Assembly (NCBI GenBank): GCA_022820925.1
Contig: JAJEEO010000012.1
Coordinates: forward strand, 1-64,000
Direction: 5' to 3'
DNA length: 64,000 nt
Source: Acidimicrobiia bacterium
GTDB taxonomy: Bacteria; Actinomycetota; Acidimicrobiia; Acidimicrobiales; Poriferisodalaceae
Part shown: piece by piece, positions 52,948 through 61,838 of the stretch
Numbering within the stretch: the stretch's first letter is position 1
How the letters are laid out: each line of letters opens with the position of its first letter
Program-made: the position numbers and the translations under genes
The notes under the pieces: generated by a model
What the model was told of the DNA's origin: nothing
Database searches by the model: none
What the model saw: only the letters and a program-made list of their open reading frames with translations

Positions 52948-52993
52948 GACGCTTGTCCTCCGAATGCCCCGGCACGAGTAGTTGCGGTGAGCG

Positions 52994-53263
52994 ATGAGAG
53001 GTCTGCTGTGCTCGCTCACGTCGATCTACACCTTTGCAGTCTTCGCTCGGGTGCTCTTCAGTTGGATCCCGCTGTCGCCCGACAGCCCGGTCACGGTGGT
53101 GCGGACATGGCTGGTCCGGATCACCGAGCCGGTGATGGGTCCGCTGCGGCGGGCGCTGCCTGCGGTGCGGATGGGCCGGGTCGCGCTTGACCTCTCGCCG
53201 ATAGTGCTGATCATTGCCCTGCAGGTGCTGGTCGCGGGTTACCTGCTGGGCTGCGGGCGCTAG
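52994..53263 (+). CDS. YggT family membrane protein
   Basis: 89 residues, two transmembrane helices (about 8-28 and 66-86) with the family's LFSWIPLSPDSP loop and ITEPVMGPLRRALP motif. The family is common next to sepF/divIVA; proposed roles in osmotic stress or division are not settled. Short gaps on both sides suggest it belongs to the ftsZ-distal operon. Confidence 0.85.
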   Translation: MRGLLCSLTSIYTFAVFARVLFSWIPLSPDSPVTVVRTWLVRITEPVMGPLRRALPAVRMGRVALDLSPIVLIIALQVLVAGYLLGCGR

Positions 53264-53297
53264 GGCACGCGATCCTGCCGGGCGGCCCGTCCGCTGG

Positions 53298-53303
53298 TAC
53301 ATT
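53298..53303 (+). promoter_or_regulatory. Candidate leaderless -10
   Basis: TACATT ends seven bases before the ATG at 53311, with no ribosome-binding site between. A CTGCCG at 53275-53280 with a 17-base spacer is a weak -35. Confidence 0.5.
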
Positions 53304-53310
53304 CCGCGCC

Positions 53311-53985
53311 ATGGCGAGTCCAACTCCCCACGATGAATCCCCTGATCCGCTGGGCTCAGGACTGCTCGAACGTCTCGGTGACCAGGTCGCGGCCCTCGCT
53401 GCGCGAGTTGCCGAGATCGACACGCGCATGTCCAGCGTGGAGTCAGGCAATCCCGATCAGCCCGTCGAGGTCCAGCTCTCACCCGACACCATTGCTCAGA
53501 TCGCCGAGGCGCTTGCGGCCCTGCAGGCGGCCGGCAGCCAGGCCCTCGACGAAGCCTTCAAGTCCGCAACTGACGACCTGATCGAATCGCTCTCGAAGCT
53601 CGTCACCTCTGAAATCTCCCGGACGTTGACCGACGCCGGCTACGAGGTGGCTGTCAACGAAGCTTCCGCACCTCTGGCCGACGCAGCAACCGTCGACGAC
53701 GTGCTGCCTGACACCGAACCCGCTGCAGCGTCGCTGCGTTCTGCCCAGGAATCTGCAGCCATGCCCGCCATCGTTGCGCCCTTGACTTCAGGATCTGCTG
53801 AACGAGTCGACGCCGCCTACGACGCCATCCGAGATGCCGGAACCGGTGAGGAAAGCGATCTCGCCGCAGATGAGCCTGAGGACACTGCGGCTGAGATCTC
53901 CTCTGATGGACCCCCGCTCACGCTGGAGGAACTGGACGACCCGTTCTTGGACGCACTCATCCGCAAGGAACCGCTCTCGGCTTAG
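53311..53985 (+). CDS. Acidic predicted coiled-coil protein in the DivIVA position
   Basis: 224 residues, strongly acidic, with a short N-terminal helix (LLERLGDQVAALAARVAEID), a helical region about 48-115 (QIAEALAALQAAGSQALDEA...LSKLVTSEISRTL) and a Glu/Asp-rich tail ending DDPFLDALIRKEPLSA. I recognise no family. It follows sepF-yggT, where actinobacteria normally encode DivIVA/Wag31, yet lacks the DivIVA N-terminal motif (xPxDIxxKxF with RGYD). It overlaps the end of ileS by four bases (convergent). No signal peptide or membrane helix, so it is cytoplasmic. Confidence 0.65.
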   Translation: MASPTPHDESPDPLGSGLLERLGDQVAALAARVAEIDTRMSSVESGNPDQPVEVQLSPDTIAQIAEALAALQAAGSQALDEAFKSATDDLIESLSKLVTSEISRTLTDAGYEVAVNEASAPLADAATVDDVLPDTEPAAASLRSAQESAAMPAIVAPLTSGSAERVDAAYDAIRDAGTGEESDLAADEPEDTAAEISSDGPPLTLEELDDPFLDALIRKEPLSA

Positions 53986-56900
53986 CGCCCAGCCGAGTCC
54001 GCCGTCACGTCGAATTCGATCTGGGGCTCCTCACCGCCTTCGAGCCACTCGACCTCGGTCGCAAGCACGGCTGCGGCGATGAGCGATTCATGCCGGCGGA
54101 CGGCGCCCAAGTCGGCAGGACTCCATCGCACTTGCAGTCGGATGCGGTCTGTGACATCGAGGTCGCGGTCTTTGCGCTTCTGCTGGACGCTGCGGATCAG
54201 ATCCCGGGCAGCGCCCTCGGCCTCCAATTCCGGCGTCACCGTGGTGTCCAGTACGACCACGAGTTGTTGAGCGTCGAGCACCGACATCGTGCTCGCATCG
54301 GCGGGTTGCAGAGCGAGCTGGTAGTCGCCCTCGCGCAGCTCATGGCCGCCCGCAACGATGCCGCCCTCGGAGGTGATGTGCCAGTCACCCGACCGGGCCG
54401 CAGCGAAGACTCCTTGCGCGGCCGAGCCGAGCCGCGGCCCCAGCACCGCACCGTTCGGACGCAGCACATGAGTTGCGGCGTCGCCCAGCTCGTCGCTCAG
54501 CACCACCTCGGCGACATTGATCTCGGAAGCCAGCAGGTCCGCGAACGGCTCCAGCCGTTCGGCACCGGCGCCTGCCACGGTGACTCGCCGCAGCGGCAGC
54601 CGAACCCGCAAGCCGGCGTCCTCGCGAACTCTCAGAGCTGCAGAGGCTGCCGCCCGCACGGCGTCCATGTCGCGAACGAGCTCCGGATCGGCCGGCAGTC
54701 GTGCGGGATCGGGCCAATCGCTCAGGTGGACGCTGTCCCCACCGGTCAGTCCCCGGTAGATCTCCTCGGCGATCATCGGCAGCAGCGGCGCTGCCATCGC
54801 CACGAAGATCCGCAGCACCGTGTACAGCGTGTCGAAAGCGTCGCCTTCACCGCCCCGATCTCCCCCCGCAGGCGAGCCGGTGTTCGAATCGCCCCAGAAG
54901 CGTTCCCGGCTGCGGCGGATGTACCAGTTGTTCAGGGCATCAATGAATGCGTGAAGTTCCGCGGCGGCGCCGGGCAGGTCGTACGCGTCGAGGTTCGCGG
55001 TGACTGACTCCAGCGTCACCCGGGTCTTGGCCAGCAGGTAGCGGTCGAGCACATCGCCGGAATCGGTGCGGAATTGGGCCCGGTACCCGTCCACGTTGGC
55101 GTACAGCGTGAAGAACGAGTACGCGTTCCAGATGGGGATCAGCACTTGCCTGGCGACATCGTCGATGCCCTCGTCGGAAATACGCGTATCGCCGCCCCGG
55201 ACGATGTTCGTCGCCATGAGGTACCACCGCAGTGCATCGGATCCCTGATTGGCGAAGATGTCGGTGGGCTCGGTGTAGTTCCGCAGCCGCTTGGACAGCT
55301 TGTTGCCGTCGGCGGCAAGCAGCACGCCGTGGCAGATCACGTTCTGGAATGCGGGTCGCGAGAACAGCGCGCCCGCCAGTACGTGGAGCGTGTAGAACCA
55401 GCCGCGAGTCTGGTTGATGTACTCCACGATGAAATCGGCCGGGAAGTTCTGCTCGAACCATTCGGCGTTCTCGAACGGGTAGTGCACCTGGGCAAAGGGC
55501 ATGGACCCCGACTCGAACCAGCAGTCGAGCACCTCGGGCACACGTCGCATGGTCGAGCGGCCCGTGGGGTCGTCGGGATTCGGGCGTGTCAGCTCGTCGA
55601 TGAACGGCCGATGCAGATCTGTCGGGCGCACTCCGAAGTCGGCCTCGAGCTCATCAAGACTGCCGTAGACATCGATTCGGGGGTAGTCAGGGTCGTCGCT
55701 CATCCAGATCGGGATGGGAGAACCCCAGAATCGGTTGCGACTGATGGACCAGTCACGCGCCCCCGCCAGCCATTGGCCGAACCGGCCGTCACGGACATGG
55801 CTGGGCACCCAGTTGATCTGCTGGTTGGTCTCGGCCAGCAGATCGGAGATCTCGGTGACCTTCACGTACCACGAGCTGATCGCCTTGTAGATGATCGGCG
55901 TGTCGGTGCGCCAGCAGTGGGGGTAGTTGTGCTCGTAGGTGTCGTGACGCAGCACCCGGTTGCGTTGCTTCAGCTCTGCGATGATCTCCGGGTTCGCTTC
56001 GAAGACGTTGAGGTCGGCCCACAGAGTGACCGGTTGGGTGAAGCAACCCCGGTCGTCAACCGGCAGGGCATCGCCGATCTCGATGCCGTGAGCCTCGCAC
56101 AGGGATTGGTCCTCCTCGCCGAATCCAGGCGCCAGGTGAACCACTCCGGTGCCTTCAGATGTATCCACGAAATCACCGGCGAGCACCCGGAACGCTTCGG
56201 TGCGGTGACCGAAGAAATCGAACATCGGCAAGTAGCGGCGGCCTGCGAGCTCGGCGCCGCTCATCGTGCCGATGACGGTGTAGGGCTCAAGCTCCGACGC
56301 GTACTGCTCGAGACAGTCTGATGCGAGCACGTAGCGACCAGCACCGAGCGCGTCGGACTCCACCACGGCATAGGAGATGTCCTCACCGACGGCGACGGCG
56401 AGATTGGACGGCAGCGTCCACGGTGTTGTCGTCCATGCAAGCAGCCGCAACGGATCGTGTGTGCTGGCTGTGGCGGCTGTGCTGGAAGCGTCGCCTGCGC
56501 CGGGGAGTTCATCGGTGCCGGTGAGTTCGAACCAGACCGTGATCGCGGGATCCTGGCGAGGTCTCGTGGCATCGTCGAGCCTGATCTCGAAGTTGGAGAG
56601 CGGGGTCTCTGCGCCCCACGAGTAGGGCATGACCCGGAACGCCTGGTAGACGAGACCCTGATCCCAGAGCTGCTTGAACGCCCACATGACCGATTCCATG
56701 TACGGCAGGTCCATCGTCTTGTAGTCGTCGTCGAAGTCGACCCAACGAGCTTGGCGGGTGACGGTCTTGCGCCACTCCGCCGTGTACCGCAGCACCGAGT
56801 CACGACATTGAGCGTTGAAGCGCTCGATGCCGTACTCCGTGATGGCCGCCCGTCCGCTGACGCCGAGTTCACGCTCGGTCTCCATCTCGGCGGGCAGGCC

Positions 56901-57185
56901 ATGACAGTCCCAGCCGAACCGCCGGTTGACACGATGGCCCCGCATCGTTTGGTACCGGGGCACGACATCCTTGACATACCCCGTCAGCAGATGACCGTGG
57001 TGGGGCAGGCCGTTCGCAAACGGCGGACCGTCGTAGAAGACGAATTCGTCATCAGCGGGCCGGTTCGCGACGGAAGCCTCGAAAGTCCCCTCGTCGTGCC
57101 AGCGCGCCAGAACCCGTTCTTCGATCTGGGGGAAGTTCGCCTGTGCCCGGACGCGCGGGTACACGCTGTCGCTCGGCTCTTCCAT
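53982..57185 (-). CDS. ileS: Isoleucyl-tRNA synthetase, eukaryal-like type
   Basis: 1067 residues from ATG 57185, with GGAGG (57194-57198) ahead. HIGH motif is HHGH in GLPHHGHLLTGY (about 63), KMSKS is NKLSKR in LLAADGNKLSKRLRNY, CP1 editing domain and C-terminal anticodon-binding part included. The LSKRLRNY context and length place it with the eukaryal-like IleRS class found in many actinobacteria, often less sensitive to mupirocin. The leader (57186-57402, shared with the divergent gene) contains a hairpin CCGAC-N7-GTCGG (57220-57236) but no recognisable T-box. Confidence 0.95.
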   Translation of the reverse strand: MEEPSDSVYPRVRAQANFPQIEERVLARWHDEGTFEASVANRPADDEFVFYDGPPFANGLPHHGHLLTGYVKDVVPRYQTMRGHRVNRRFGWDCHGLPAEMETERELGVSGRAAITEYGIERFNAQCRDSVLRYTAEWRKTVTRQARWVDFDDDYKTMDLPYMESVMWAFKQLWDQGLVYQAFRVMPYSWGAETPLSNFEIRLDDATRPRQDPAITVWFELTGTDELPGAGDASSTAATASTHDPLRLLAWTTTPWTLPSNLAVAVGEDISYAVVESDALGAGRYVLASDCLEQYASELEPYTVIGTMSGAELAGRRYLPMFDFFGHRTEAFRVLAGDFVDTSEGTGVVHLAPGFGEEDQSLCEAHGIEIGDALPVDDRGCFTQPVTLWADLNVFEANPEIIAELKQRNRVLRHDTYEHNYPHCWRTDTPIIYKAISSWYVKVTEISDLLAETNQQINWVPSHVRDGRFGQWLAGARDWSISRNRFWGSPIPIWMSDDPDYPRIDVYGSLDELEADFGVRPTDLHRPFIDELTRPNPDDPTGRSTMRRVPEVLDCWFESGSMPFAQVHYPFENAEWFEQNFPADFIVEYINQTRGWFYTLHVLAGALFSRPAFQNVICHGVLLAADGNKLSKRLRNYTEPTDIFANQGSDALRWYLMATNIVRGGDTRISDEGIDDVARQVLIPIWNAYSFFTLYANVDGYRAQFRTDSGDVLDRYLLAKTRVTLESVTANLDAYDLPGAAAELHAFIDALNNWYIRRSRERFWGDSNTGSPAGGDRGGEGDAFDTLYTVLRIFVAMAAPLLPMIAEEIYRGLTGGDSVHLSDWPDPARLPADPELVRDMDAVRAAASAALRVREDAGLRVRLPLRRVTVAGAGAERLEPFADLLASEINVAEVVLSDELGDAATHVLRPNGAVLGPRLGSAAQGVFAAARSGDWHITSEGGIVAGGHELREGDYQLALQPADASTMSVLDAQQLVVVLDTTVTPELEAEGAARDLIRSVQQKRKDRDLDVTDRIRLQVRWSPADLGAVRRHESLIAAAVLATEVEWLEGGEEPQIEFDVTADSAGR

Positions 57186-57367
57186 CACCCGCGCCTCCTG
57201 CAGGCCCCGCTTATGCCCCCCGACGGTGCGGGTCGGCTCACGATCCGGTGAGGGTATCCCCACTGCACCGACATCGACGGGCCGCTACTCTGCCGACCGC
57301 GACCCGCAGGCTGCGCTCCGGGACTCAAGCGGCCCGCACATCCGCGCATCCGGCGAAAGCGGAGACC

Positions 57368-57373
57368 TAGACT
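57368..57373 (+). promoter_or_regulatory. Candidate -10 of the DksA-like gene
   Basis: TAGACT, 29 bases upstream of the ATG at 57403. A GGGAGG-type ribosome-binding site (57391-57400) lies between, so this gene probably has a normal leader. No clear -35. Confidence 0.4.
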
Positions 57374-57402
57374 GCCGCTTCGCTGAACCGGGGGGAGGGG
57401 CC

Positions 57403-57945
57403 ATGGCGACACCAAAGAAGGCTTCCGCCCGCAAATCCGCAGCGAAGAAGTCGTCGGCTCGCACTGCCGCGGCAAAGAAGTCGGGTGCAGGCGCCAAGAA
57501 ATCGAGTGCATCCCGCAAGGCACCCGCGAAGAAGTCCGCTCCTCGCAAGCGCGGTGCCAAGCAGCGCTTCAGCGAGGCATTCCTTGACAAGCAGCGGCAA
57601 GCGCTGCTCGCCGAACGTCGCCGCTACACCGAGCATGCCGAACGCTATGAGGCCGAGGCCGAGCAGCTCGTCAATGAGCGCGAACCGGGCGACGTCCAGT
57701 TCGACGAGGAATCCGGGGAGGGAGACTCCATCGCTGTGGAGCGCGAGAGGGCGTTGCAGATTTCGGCGCGCGAGCGGGAGGAAATTGCCGAGATCGATGC
57801 CGCCCTCGCCCGTATCGACAATGGCACCTATGGGATCTGTGTCGTCTCGGGCAAGCCGATTCCGAAAGAACGTCTCGAAGCCATCCCGCATGCGTCCATG
57901 CGAGTGGAGGTGAAGAGCAGCGGACCGGCATGGCGCCGGCCCTAG
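57403..57945 (+). CDS. DksA/TraR-like protein with histone-like Lys/Ala tail
   Basis: 180 residues. The first 55 are Lys/Ala/Ser-rich repeats ([13 protein letters not shown]...KKSAPRKRG) like histone H1 tails of actinobacterial nucleoid proteins. The rest is a DksA/TraR helical domain (about 60-140) with an acidic tip and the remnant of its zinc finger, [20 protein letters not shown] (about 146-165). Only one of four zinc Cys remains: the second is Ser and both C-terminal Cys are gone. DksA-type proteins reach into the RNA polymerase secondary channel; this one may also bind DNA. GGGAGG precedes the ATG. Stop overlaps lspA by 16 bases. Confidence 0.82.
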   Translation: MATPKKASARKSAAKKSSARTAAAKKSGAGAKKSSASRKAPAKKSAPRKRGAKQRFSEAFLDKQRQALLAERRRYTEHAERYEAEAEQLVNEREPGDVQFDEESGEGDSIAVERERALQISAREREEIAEIDAALARIDNGTYGICVVSGKPIPKERLEAIPHASMRVEVKSSGPAWRRP

Positions 57946-58478
57946 CTTGTTCATGGGTGTCCTCTGAACAATCTGCTGGAGCACGGGAACGCCTAGCGCG
58001 CAGCCGCTGGATTGCCGCGACCTGCGCAATGGTTCTCGCTGCAGATCAGGCCACGAAGGCGTGGGCTGTTGCCGCACTCGACGACCGGATCATCGATCTG
58101 GTGTGGACGCTGCGCCTGCGGCTCGTGCACAACACTGGGTTCGCGTTCTCAGCAGGCCGCGGCCTCGGTCCCGTGCTGGCGTTGGTGGCCATCGTGATCG
58201 TGGCAATCCTGTGGTCGTCACGGCGGCGCGTCAGCGGCGCGTGGGGCGCGATTGGTCTTGGGGCAATCATCGGGGGCGCTCTGGGCAACCTCACCGACCG
58301 GGTGTTTCGCGGCGCGGGCTGGGGACGCGGAGCTGTCGTGGACTTCGTCGACCTGCAGTGGTGGCCGATCTTCAACGTCGCTGACGCCTCCATCACGGTG
58401 GGGCTCGCCGTCGTGTTGGTGCATCTGTACTTGAGCGAGCGGCGCGGTCGGGCGGCGGCGCAAGGATCTTCTGAGTGA
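57930..58478 (+). CDS. lspA: Prolipoprotein signal peptidase
   Basis: 182 residues, four transmembrane helices. The two catalytic Asp lie in [12 protein letters not shown] (about 120) and [11 protein letters not shown] (about 150); NTGFAFSAG is the conserved loop. It cleaves lipoprotein signal peptides after lipid attachment, consistent with several lipoproteins in this window (ThiB-like, LpqB-like, NHL protein). ATG 57930 overlaps the previous gene; GTG 57957 is an alternative. Stop overlaps rluD by four bases. Confidence 0.93.
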   Translation: MAPALACSWVSSEQSAGARERLARSRWIAATCAMVLAADQATKAWAVAALDDRIIDLVWTLRLRLVHNTGFAFSAGRGLGPVLALVAIVIVAILWSSRRRVSGAWGAIGLGAIIGGALGNLTDRVFRGAGWGRGAVVDFVDLQWWPIFNVADASITVGLAVVLVHLYLSERRGRAAAQGSSE

Positions 58479-59425
58479 CACAACCGCACCGCCGCATCGA
58501 GACCCCGGAGTCGCTCGGCGGTGAGCGGCTCGATCGGGCGCTGTCGTTGCTCACAGGGGAGTCCCGTTCGGTGACGGCGCGCATGGTCGCGGAGGGGAGC
58601 GTGATCGTCGACGGCGAACGTGCCCTCGCCGGCTCGCAGCGTCTGCATCCGGGAACAGTGATCGAACTCGTGGGAGGCCATACCGCCCAGCCGGAGACCC
58701 ATCGGGTCCCTGACGTGGTCTCGCTCGATGTCCTTCACGCCGATCGCGATGTCGTGGTGGTGAACAAGCCGTCCGGTGTCGTGACCCATCCCGGATCAGG
58801 CCATCCGCACGGCACCTTGGCGGACGCCCTCTGGTCCCGCTATCCCGAGATGGCCCACATAGGCGAACCCGGAAGGGGCGGCATCGTGCACCGGCTCGAT
58901 CGCGGAACAAGCGGTGTCCTGGTCTGCGCCCGCAGCGCGGAGGCCTACGACAGCCTTGCCAGCCAGCTCTCGAAACGTCTCGTTCGCCGGGTCTATGCGG
59001 CCCTCGCCCGTGGCGTCGCCTCCTCGCCCACCGGCACGATTGATGCGCCGATCGGGCGCGATCCGGCCAACCGAACGAAGATGGCCATCAGGGCCGATGG
59101 CCGCCCAGCGCTGACTCACTACCGCGTTGTCGAGACGTTCACCAGCCCGAACGAGACATTGCTGCTGCGCTGCCGGTTGGAGACCGGGCGAACCCATCAG
59201 ATCCGAGTACATCTCGCCAGCATCGGTTTGCCGCTGCTGGGCGACCTCACCTACGGCGTCGCGGATCCATTCGGCATCGGACGTCCGCTGCTGCACGCCT
59301 ACGAGCTGGAGTTTCGGCATCCATCCGACGGCGCGGAGATGAGCTTCGCGGCACCGATCCCGGAGGACTTCGCGGGGGCATTGCGCGCATTCGGATCCGA
59401 CCCGCGAGTGCTCGTCACCCGCTGA
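58475..59425 (+). CDS. Ribosomal large-subunit pseudouridine synthase (RluD family)
   Basis: 316 residues. An S4-like RNA-binding start ([18 protein letters not shown]), catalytic [15 protein letters not shown] (Asp in HRLDRGTSG, about 144), and [18 protein letters not shown] are family signatures. It isomerises uridines of 23S rRNA; exact position unclear. GTG start inside lspA. Confidence 0.92.
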   Translation: MTQPHRRIETPESLGGERLDRALSLLTGESRSVTARMVAEGSVIVDGERALAGSQRLHPGTVIELVGGHTAQPETHRVPDVVSLDVLHADRDVVVVNKPSGVVTHPGSGHPHGTLADALWSRYPEMAHIGEPGRGGIVHRLDRGTSGVLVCARSAEAYDSLASQLSKRLVRRVYAALARGVASSPTGTIDAPIGRDPANRTKMAIRADGRPALTHYRVVETFTSPNETLLLRCRLETGRTHQIRVHLASIGLPLLGDLTYGVADPFGIGRPLLHAYELEFRHPSDGAEMSFAAPIPEDFAGALRAFGSDPRVLVTR

Positions 59426-59438
59426 GCTCGTCGCTTGT

Positions 59439-59885
59439 TCATTCGGGCGGCGAGCCAGGCCACGATGCCCGCCCGCGAGCCACTTCGGCCACGGCGGCGA
59501 GGCTGTAGGAATCGAGTTCGGCGCGCATGCGGCGACCGACCGAGTCCCAGATTGCCAGCAGCACGCACTGCCCCTCGTGATCGCAGGCCCCGTCTTGGTG
59601 CGGTTGGCCAAAGTCGCCGAGGGCGATCGGGCCGTCGACAGCACTGACGATCATCCCGATGGTGACCTCGGCGGGATCCCGAGCCATGACATAACCGCCC
59701 CCGACGCCTCGCTTGGATCGGACCAGCCCGGCACCTTTGAGCGCCAGCAGGATTTGCTCCAGGTACGGCTGGGGCAGGCCCGTGCGCTCTGCGATGTCGC
59801 GCACCGATGTCGGCCTGCCATTGTCATTGAGGACCAGAGACAGCAGCGCCCGGCTCGCGTAGTCCCCCCGCGTCGAGACCGCCAC
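59439..59885 (-). CDS. Rrf2-family transcriptional regulator
   Basis: 148 residues from GTG 59885 (ATG 59906 adds seven residues). Winged helix with STRGDYASRALL, TSVRDIAERTGLPQPYLEQIL and KGAGLVRSKRGVGGGYVM (recognition region), then a long helix. Of the three cluster cysteines of IscR/NsrR, only two are here, in ACDHEGQCVLLAIW; the first is replaced, with His nearby. It may bind an Fe-S cluster with a non-Cys ligand. The gene is divergent from the phosphodiesterase-like gene. Confidence 0.88.
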   Translation of the reverse strand: MAVSTRGDYASRALLSLVLNDNGRPTSVRDIAERTGLPQPYLEQILLALKGAGLVRSKRGVGGGYVMARDPAEVTIGMIVSAVDGPIALGDFGQPHQDGACDHEGQCVLLAIWDSVGRRMRAELDSYSLAAVAEVARGRASWPGSPPE

Positions 59886-59990
59886 GGTGGCAGCGTAGCC
59901 CTGCATCCAGGGGTGAACCCGTTTCCCGCTGCTGCTCGCTCTGCTCGCCTGCCGGGCTTGGGTCGCAGCGTCGCCCGGCGGCTTGGCCTC

Positions 59991-59996
59991 TAGGGT
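59991..59996 (+). promoter_or_regulatory. Candidate leaderless -10
   Basis: TAGGGT ends seven bases before the ATG at 60004, with no ribosome-binding site. The Rrf2 gene reads away on the other side, so this region may be its target. Confidence 0.45.
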
Positions 59997-60003
59997 CCGG
60001 TAC

Positions 60004-61113
60004 ATGAAGGGCGAGCCGCTTGCGCTCGAGCGCACGCTGCCCAACTACGGCGGCCGCTGTGTCACCGAGGTGATGCCCGGGATCCTTGCCGGTGTGGATT
60101 CCGCTCTCATCGCTGATCAGGTAGCGAGTGCTCCGACCGTGGTCGTGCTCGTCATCGACGGGCTCGGCTGGCACCAGCTGCGACGCCATCGCACGCTGGC
60201 CCCGACGCTCGCAGCGGCCAGCGACACCAGCTCGCCGGTCAGCACCGTCGCGCCGAGCACCACCGCGACGGCGATGACATCGCTGACGACGGGAGCGACG
60301 CCGGGCGAACACGGCTTGGTCGGCTACCGGGTGCGGACCCAACTCGGATTGCTGAACACGCTGCGCTGGCGTGCCGGCGGCCAGGACGCCCGCGCCGCCG
60401 TGCCCGCATCAGGGCTGCAGCCTGTCACGCCGTTTTGCGGCCGCAAGGCTGCGGTGGTGACCCGAGCTGAGTTCCGCGACAGCGGATTCACCACCGCGCA
60501 CCTGCGCGGCGGCACGTTCTGGGGGTGGAGCGATCCCGACGGCTTAGCTGCGTCGGTGCGTGATGCAGTCGATCAGGGCTACCCGCTCGTCTTTGCCTAT
60601 TACGACAACCTCGACAAGGTTGCCCACGAGTTCGGGATCGGCCCTGAGTATCTGGCTGTGCTGGCCGGAGTGGAGCAACTCGCCGGCGCGCTGCGTGCCG
60701 TGCTGCCCGCCGACGTGCCTCTGGCTGTCACTGCCGACCATGGCCTCATCGACGTGATCGAGCCACCCATCATGGTTGATGCTGACGTCGTGGCGCTCAC
60801 CAGCGGTTGGTCGGGCGAGGCCCGGATGTTGTGGTTGCACGCACGCCCCGGCGCCGCTGAGGAGCTGCTGGATGCCTGCGAACGCTACGAGTTGATCGCG
60901 GAGGCCGCTCCGCTCTCGCAGGTGCTGGATGAACGATGGCTGGGTCGCCACGTCACGGTGCCCGCCTTGGGTCGCCTCGGTGACGTAGTGCTCGTGCCCC
61001 GGGCGCTCACTGCCTTCACGATGCCCGATGAGGACGTGCCGCATCATCCGCTGATCGGCCGGCATGGAGGGCTGACAGCAGAAGAAATGCTGGTGCCATT
61101 TCTCGTGCTGTAG
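60004..61113 (+). CDS. Alkaline phosphatase superfamily phosphodiesterase-like protein
   Basis: 369 residues. VVVLVIDGLGWHQL (metal-binding Asp, about 45) and SPVSTVAPSTTATAMTSLTTG (nucleophilic Thr/Ser near 85, cited as PSTTATAMTSLTTG) open the fold; AYYDNLDKVAHEFG, VTADHGLIDV and a final HHPLIGRHGGLT supply the remaining metal ligands. This is the type I phosphodiesterase/nucleotide pyrophosphatase group. No signal peptide is seen, so it seems cytoplasmic. Substrate unknown. Confidence 0.87.
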   Translation: MKGEPLALERTLPNYGGRCVTEVMPGILAGVDSALIADQVASAPTVVVLVIDGLGWHQLRRHRTLAPTLAAASDTSSPVSTVAPSTTATAMTSLTTGATPGEHGLVGYRVRTQLGLLNTLRWRAGGQDARAAVPASGLQPVTPFCGRKAAVVTRAEFRDSGFTTAHLRGGTFWGWSDPDGLAASVRDAVDQGYPLVFAYYDNLDKVAHEFGIGPEYLAVLAGVEQLAGALRAVLPADVPLAVTADHGLIDVIEPPIMVDADVVALTSGWSGEARMLWLHARPGAAEELLDACERYELIAEAAPLSQVLDERWLGRHVTVPALGRLGDVVLVPRALTAFTMPDEDVPHHPLIGRHGGLTAEEMLVPFLVL

Positions 61114-61182
61114 GGGGCTGTGCGGCCCGAGTTCAAGGGGTTCGGCGGGCTTCTGACCGGACGGGGCGAGACGTTTCCCAGA

Positions 61183-61188
61183 TAGCCT
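61183..61188 (+). promoter_or_regulatory. Candidate leaderless -10
   Basis: TAGCCT followed by two GTG codons at 61193 and 61196, four and seven bases later. The second GTG would suit a leaderless bpa mRNA. Confidence 0.4.
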
Positions 61189-61192
61189 CGCG

Positions 61193-61690
61193 GTGGTGGT
61201 CGGCGATCCGGTGCAACAGCCAGAACACGGCGAGCTGCTGGATGGCGGACCTCACGCGCAGGACGACACCGACGACGAATCGTTCGTGCCGGAACCGGCG
61301 AAGCTGATGCGCATCGGCGGGATGGTCCGCAAGCTGCTCGAAGAGGTTCGCCATGCCGAACTCGACGAAGCGGGACGCGATCGGATGCGCGACGTGTACC
61401 ACCTGTCGGTCGAGGAATTGGCGACGGCCGTGTCGGAACCGCTGGCGGAGGAGCTGAATCGGCTTGCGTTCTCGTTTGACGAAGACGTTCCCTCAGGTCC
61501 CGAGCTGCGAATCGCTCAGGCCCAGCTCGTGGGATGGCTCGAAGGGCTGTTCCACGGCATCCAAGCGGCGGTGTCGGCACAGCAGATGATGGCGGAGCGA
61601 CAGCTGCGCAGCATGCGGGGCAATGCTCTTGAAGCTGGTGCACAGCCCAGCCCCTCGCAATCGATGGATCGGAGCGGGGTCTATCTGTGA
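61193..61690 (+). CDS. Bacterial proteasome activator Bpa (PafE)
   Basis: 165 residues. The helical core (about 45-140) has LDEAGRDRMRDVYHLSVEEL and AQAQLVGWLEGLFHGIQAAV followed by a MRGNAL segment, the Bpa/PafE signature. The protein forms a ring that docks onto the 20S proteasome by its C-terminal GQYL motif and feeds it without ATP. Here the ending is SGVYL, so Gln is Val but Tyr-Leu at the end is kept. No proteasome or Pup genes are in the window. Acidic N-terminal region about 20-35. Confidence 0.9.
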   Translation: MVVGDPVQQPEHGELLDGGPHAQDDTDDESFVPEPAKLMRIGGMVRKLLEEVRHAELDEAGRDRMRDVYHLSVEELATAVSEPLAEELNRLAFSFDEDVPSGPELRIAQAQLVGWLEGLFHGIQAAVSAQQMMAERQLRSMRGNALEAGAQPSPSQSMDRSGVYL

Positions 61691-61838
61691 GCGGGTCGCC
61701 GTGGGACGAGTGGCGGATGCCGCATATCGGGAGTTGCCCTTGCCCGGGCGCGGGTGCGCATTGAAGGAGCACTGACGGAACTGCCTGGCCGCGCCGTCGG
61801 GGGAACGGCCAGCGAGCATTGCAGGGAGCGAAGATCAC

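Noticed and set aside
57186..57402. Possible T-box riboswitch ahead of ileS
   Set aside because: Actinobacterial ileS genes often have one. I found hairpins (for example 57220-57236) but no T-box core or specifier loop I could recognise in the 217 bases.
57415..57560. Separate histone-like gene
   Set aside because: The Lys/Ala repeats run in one frame into the DksA-like domain, with no stop or new start between.
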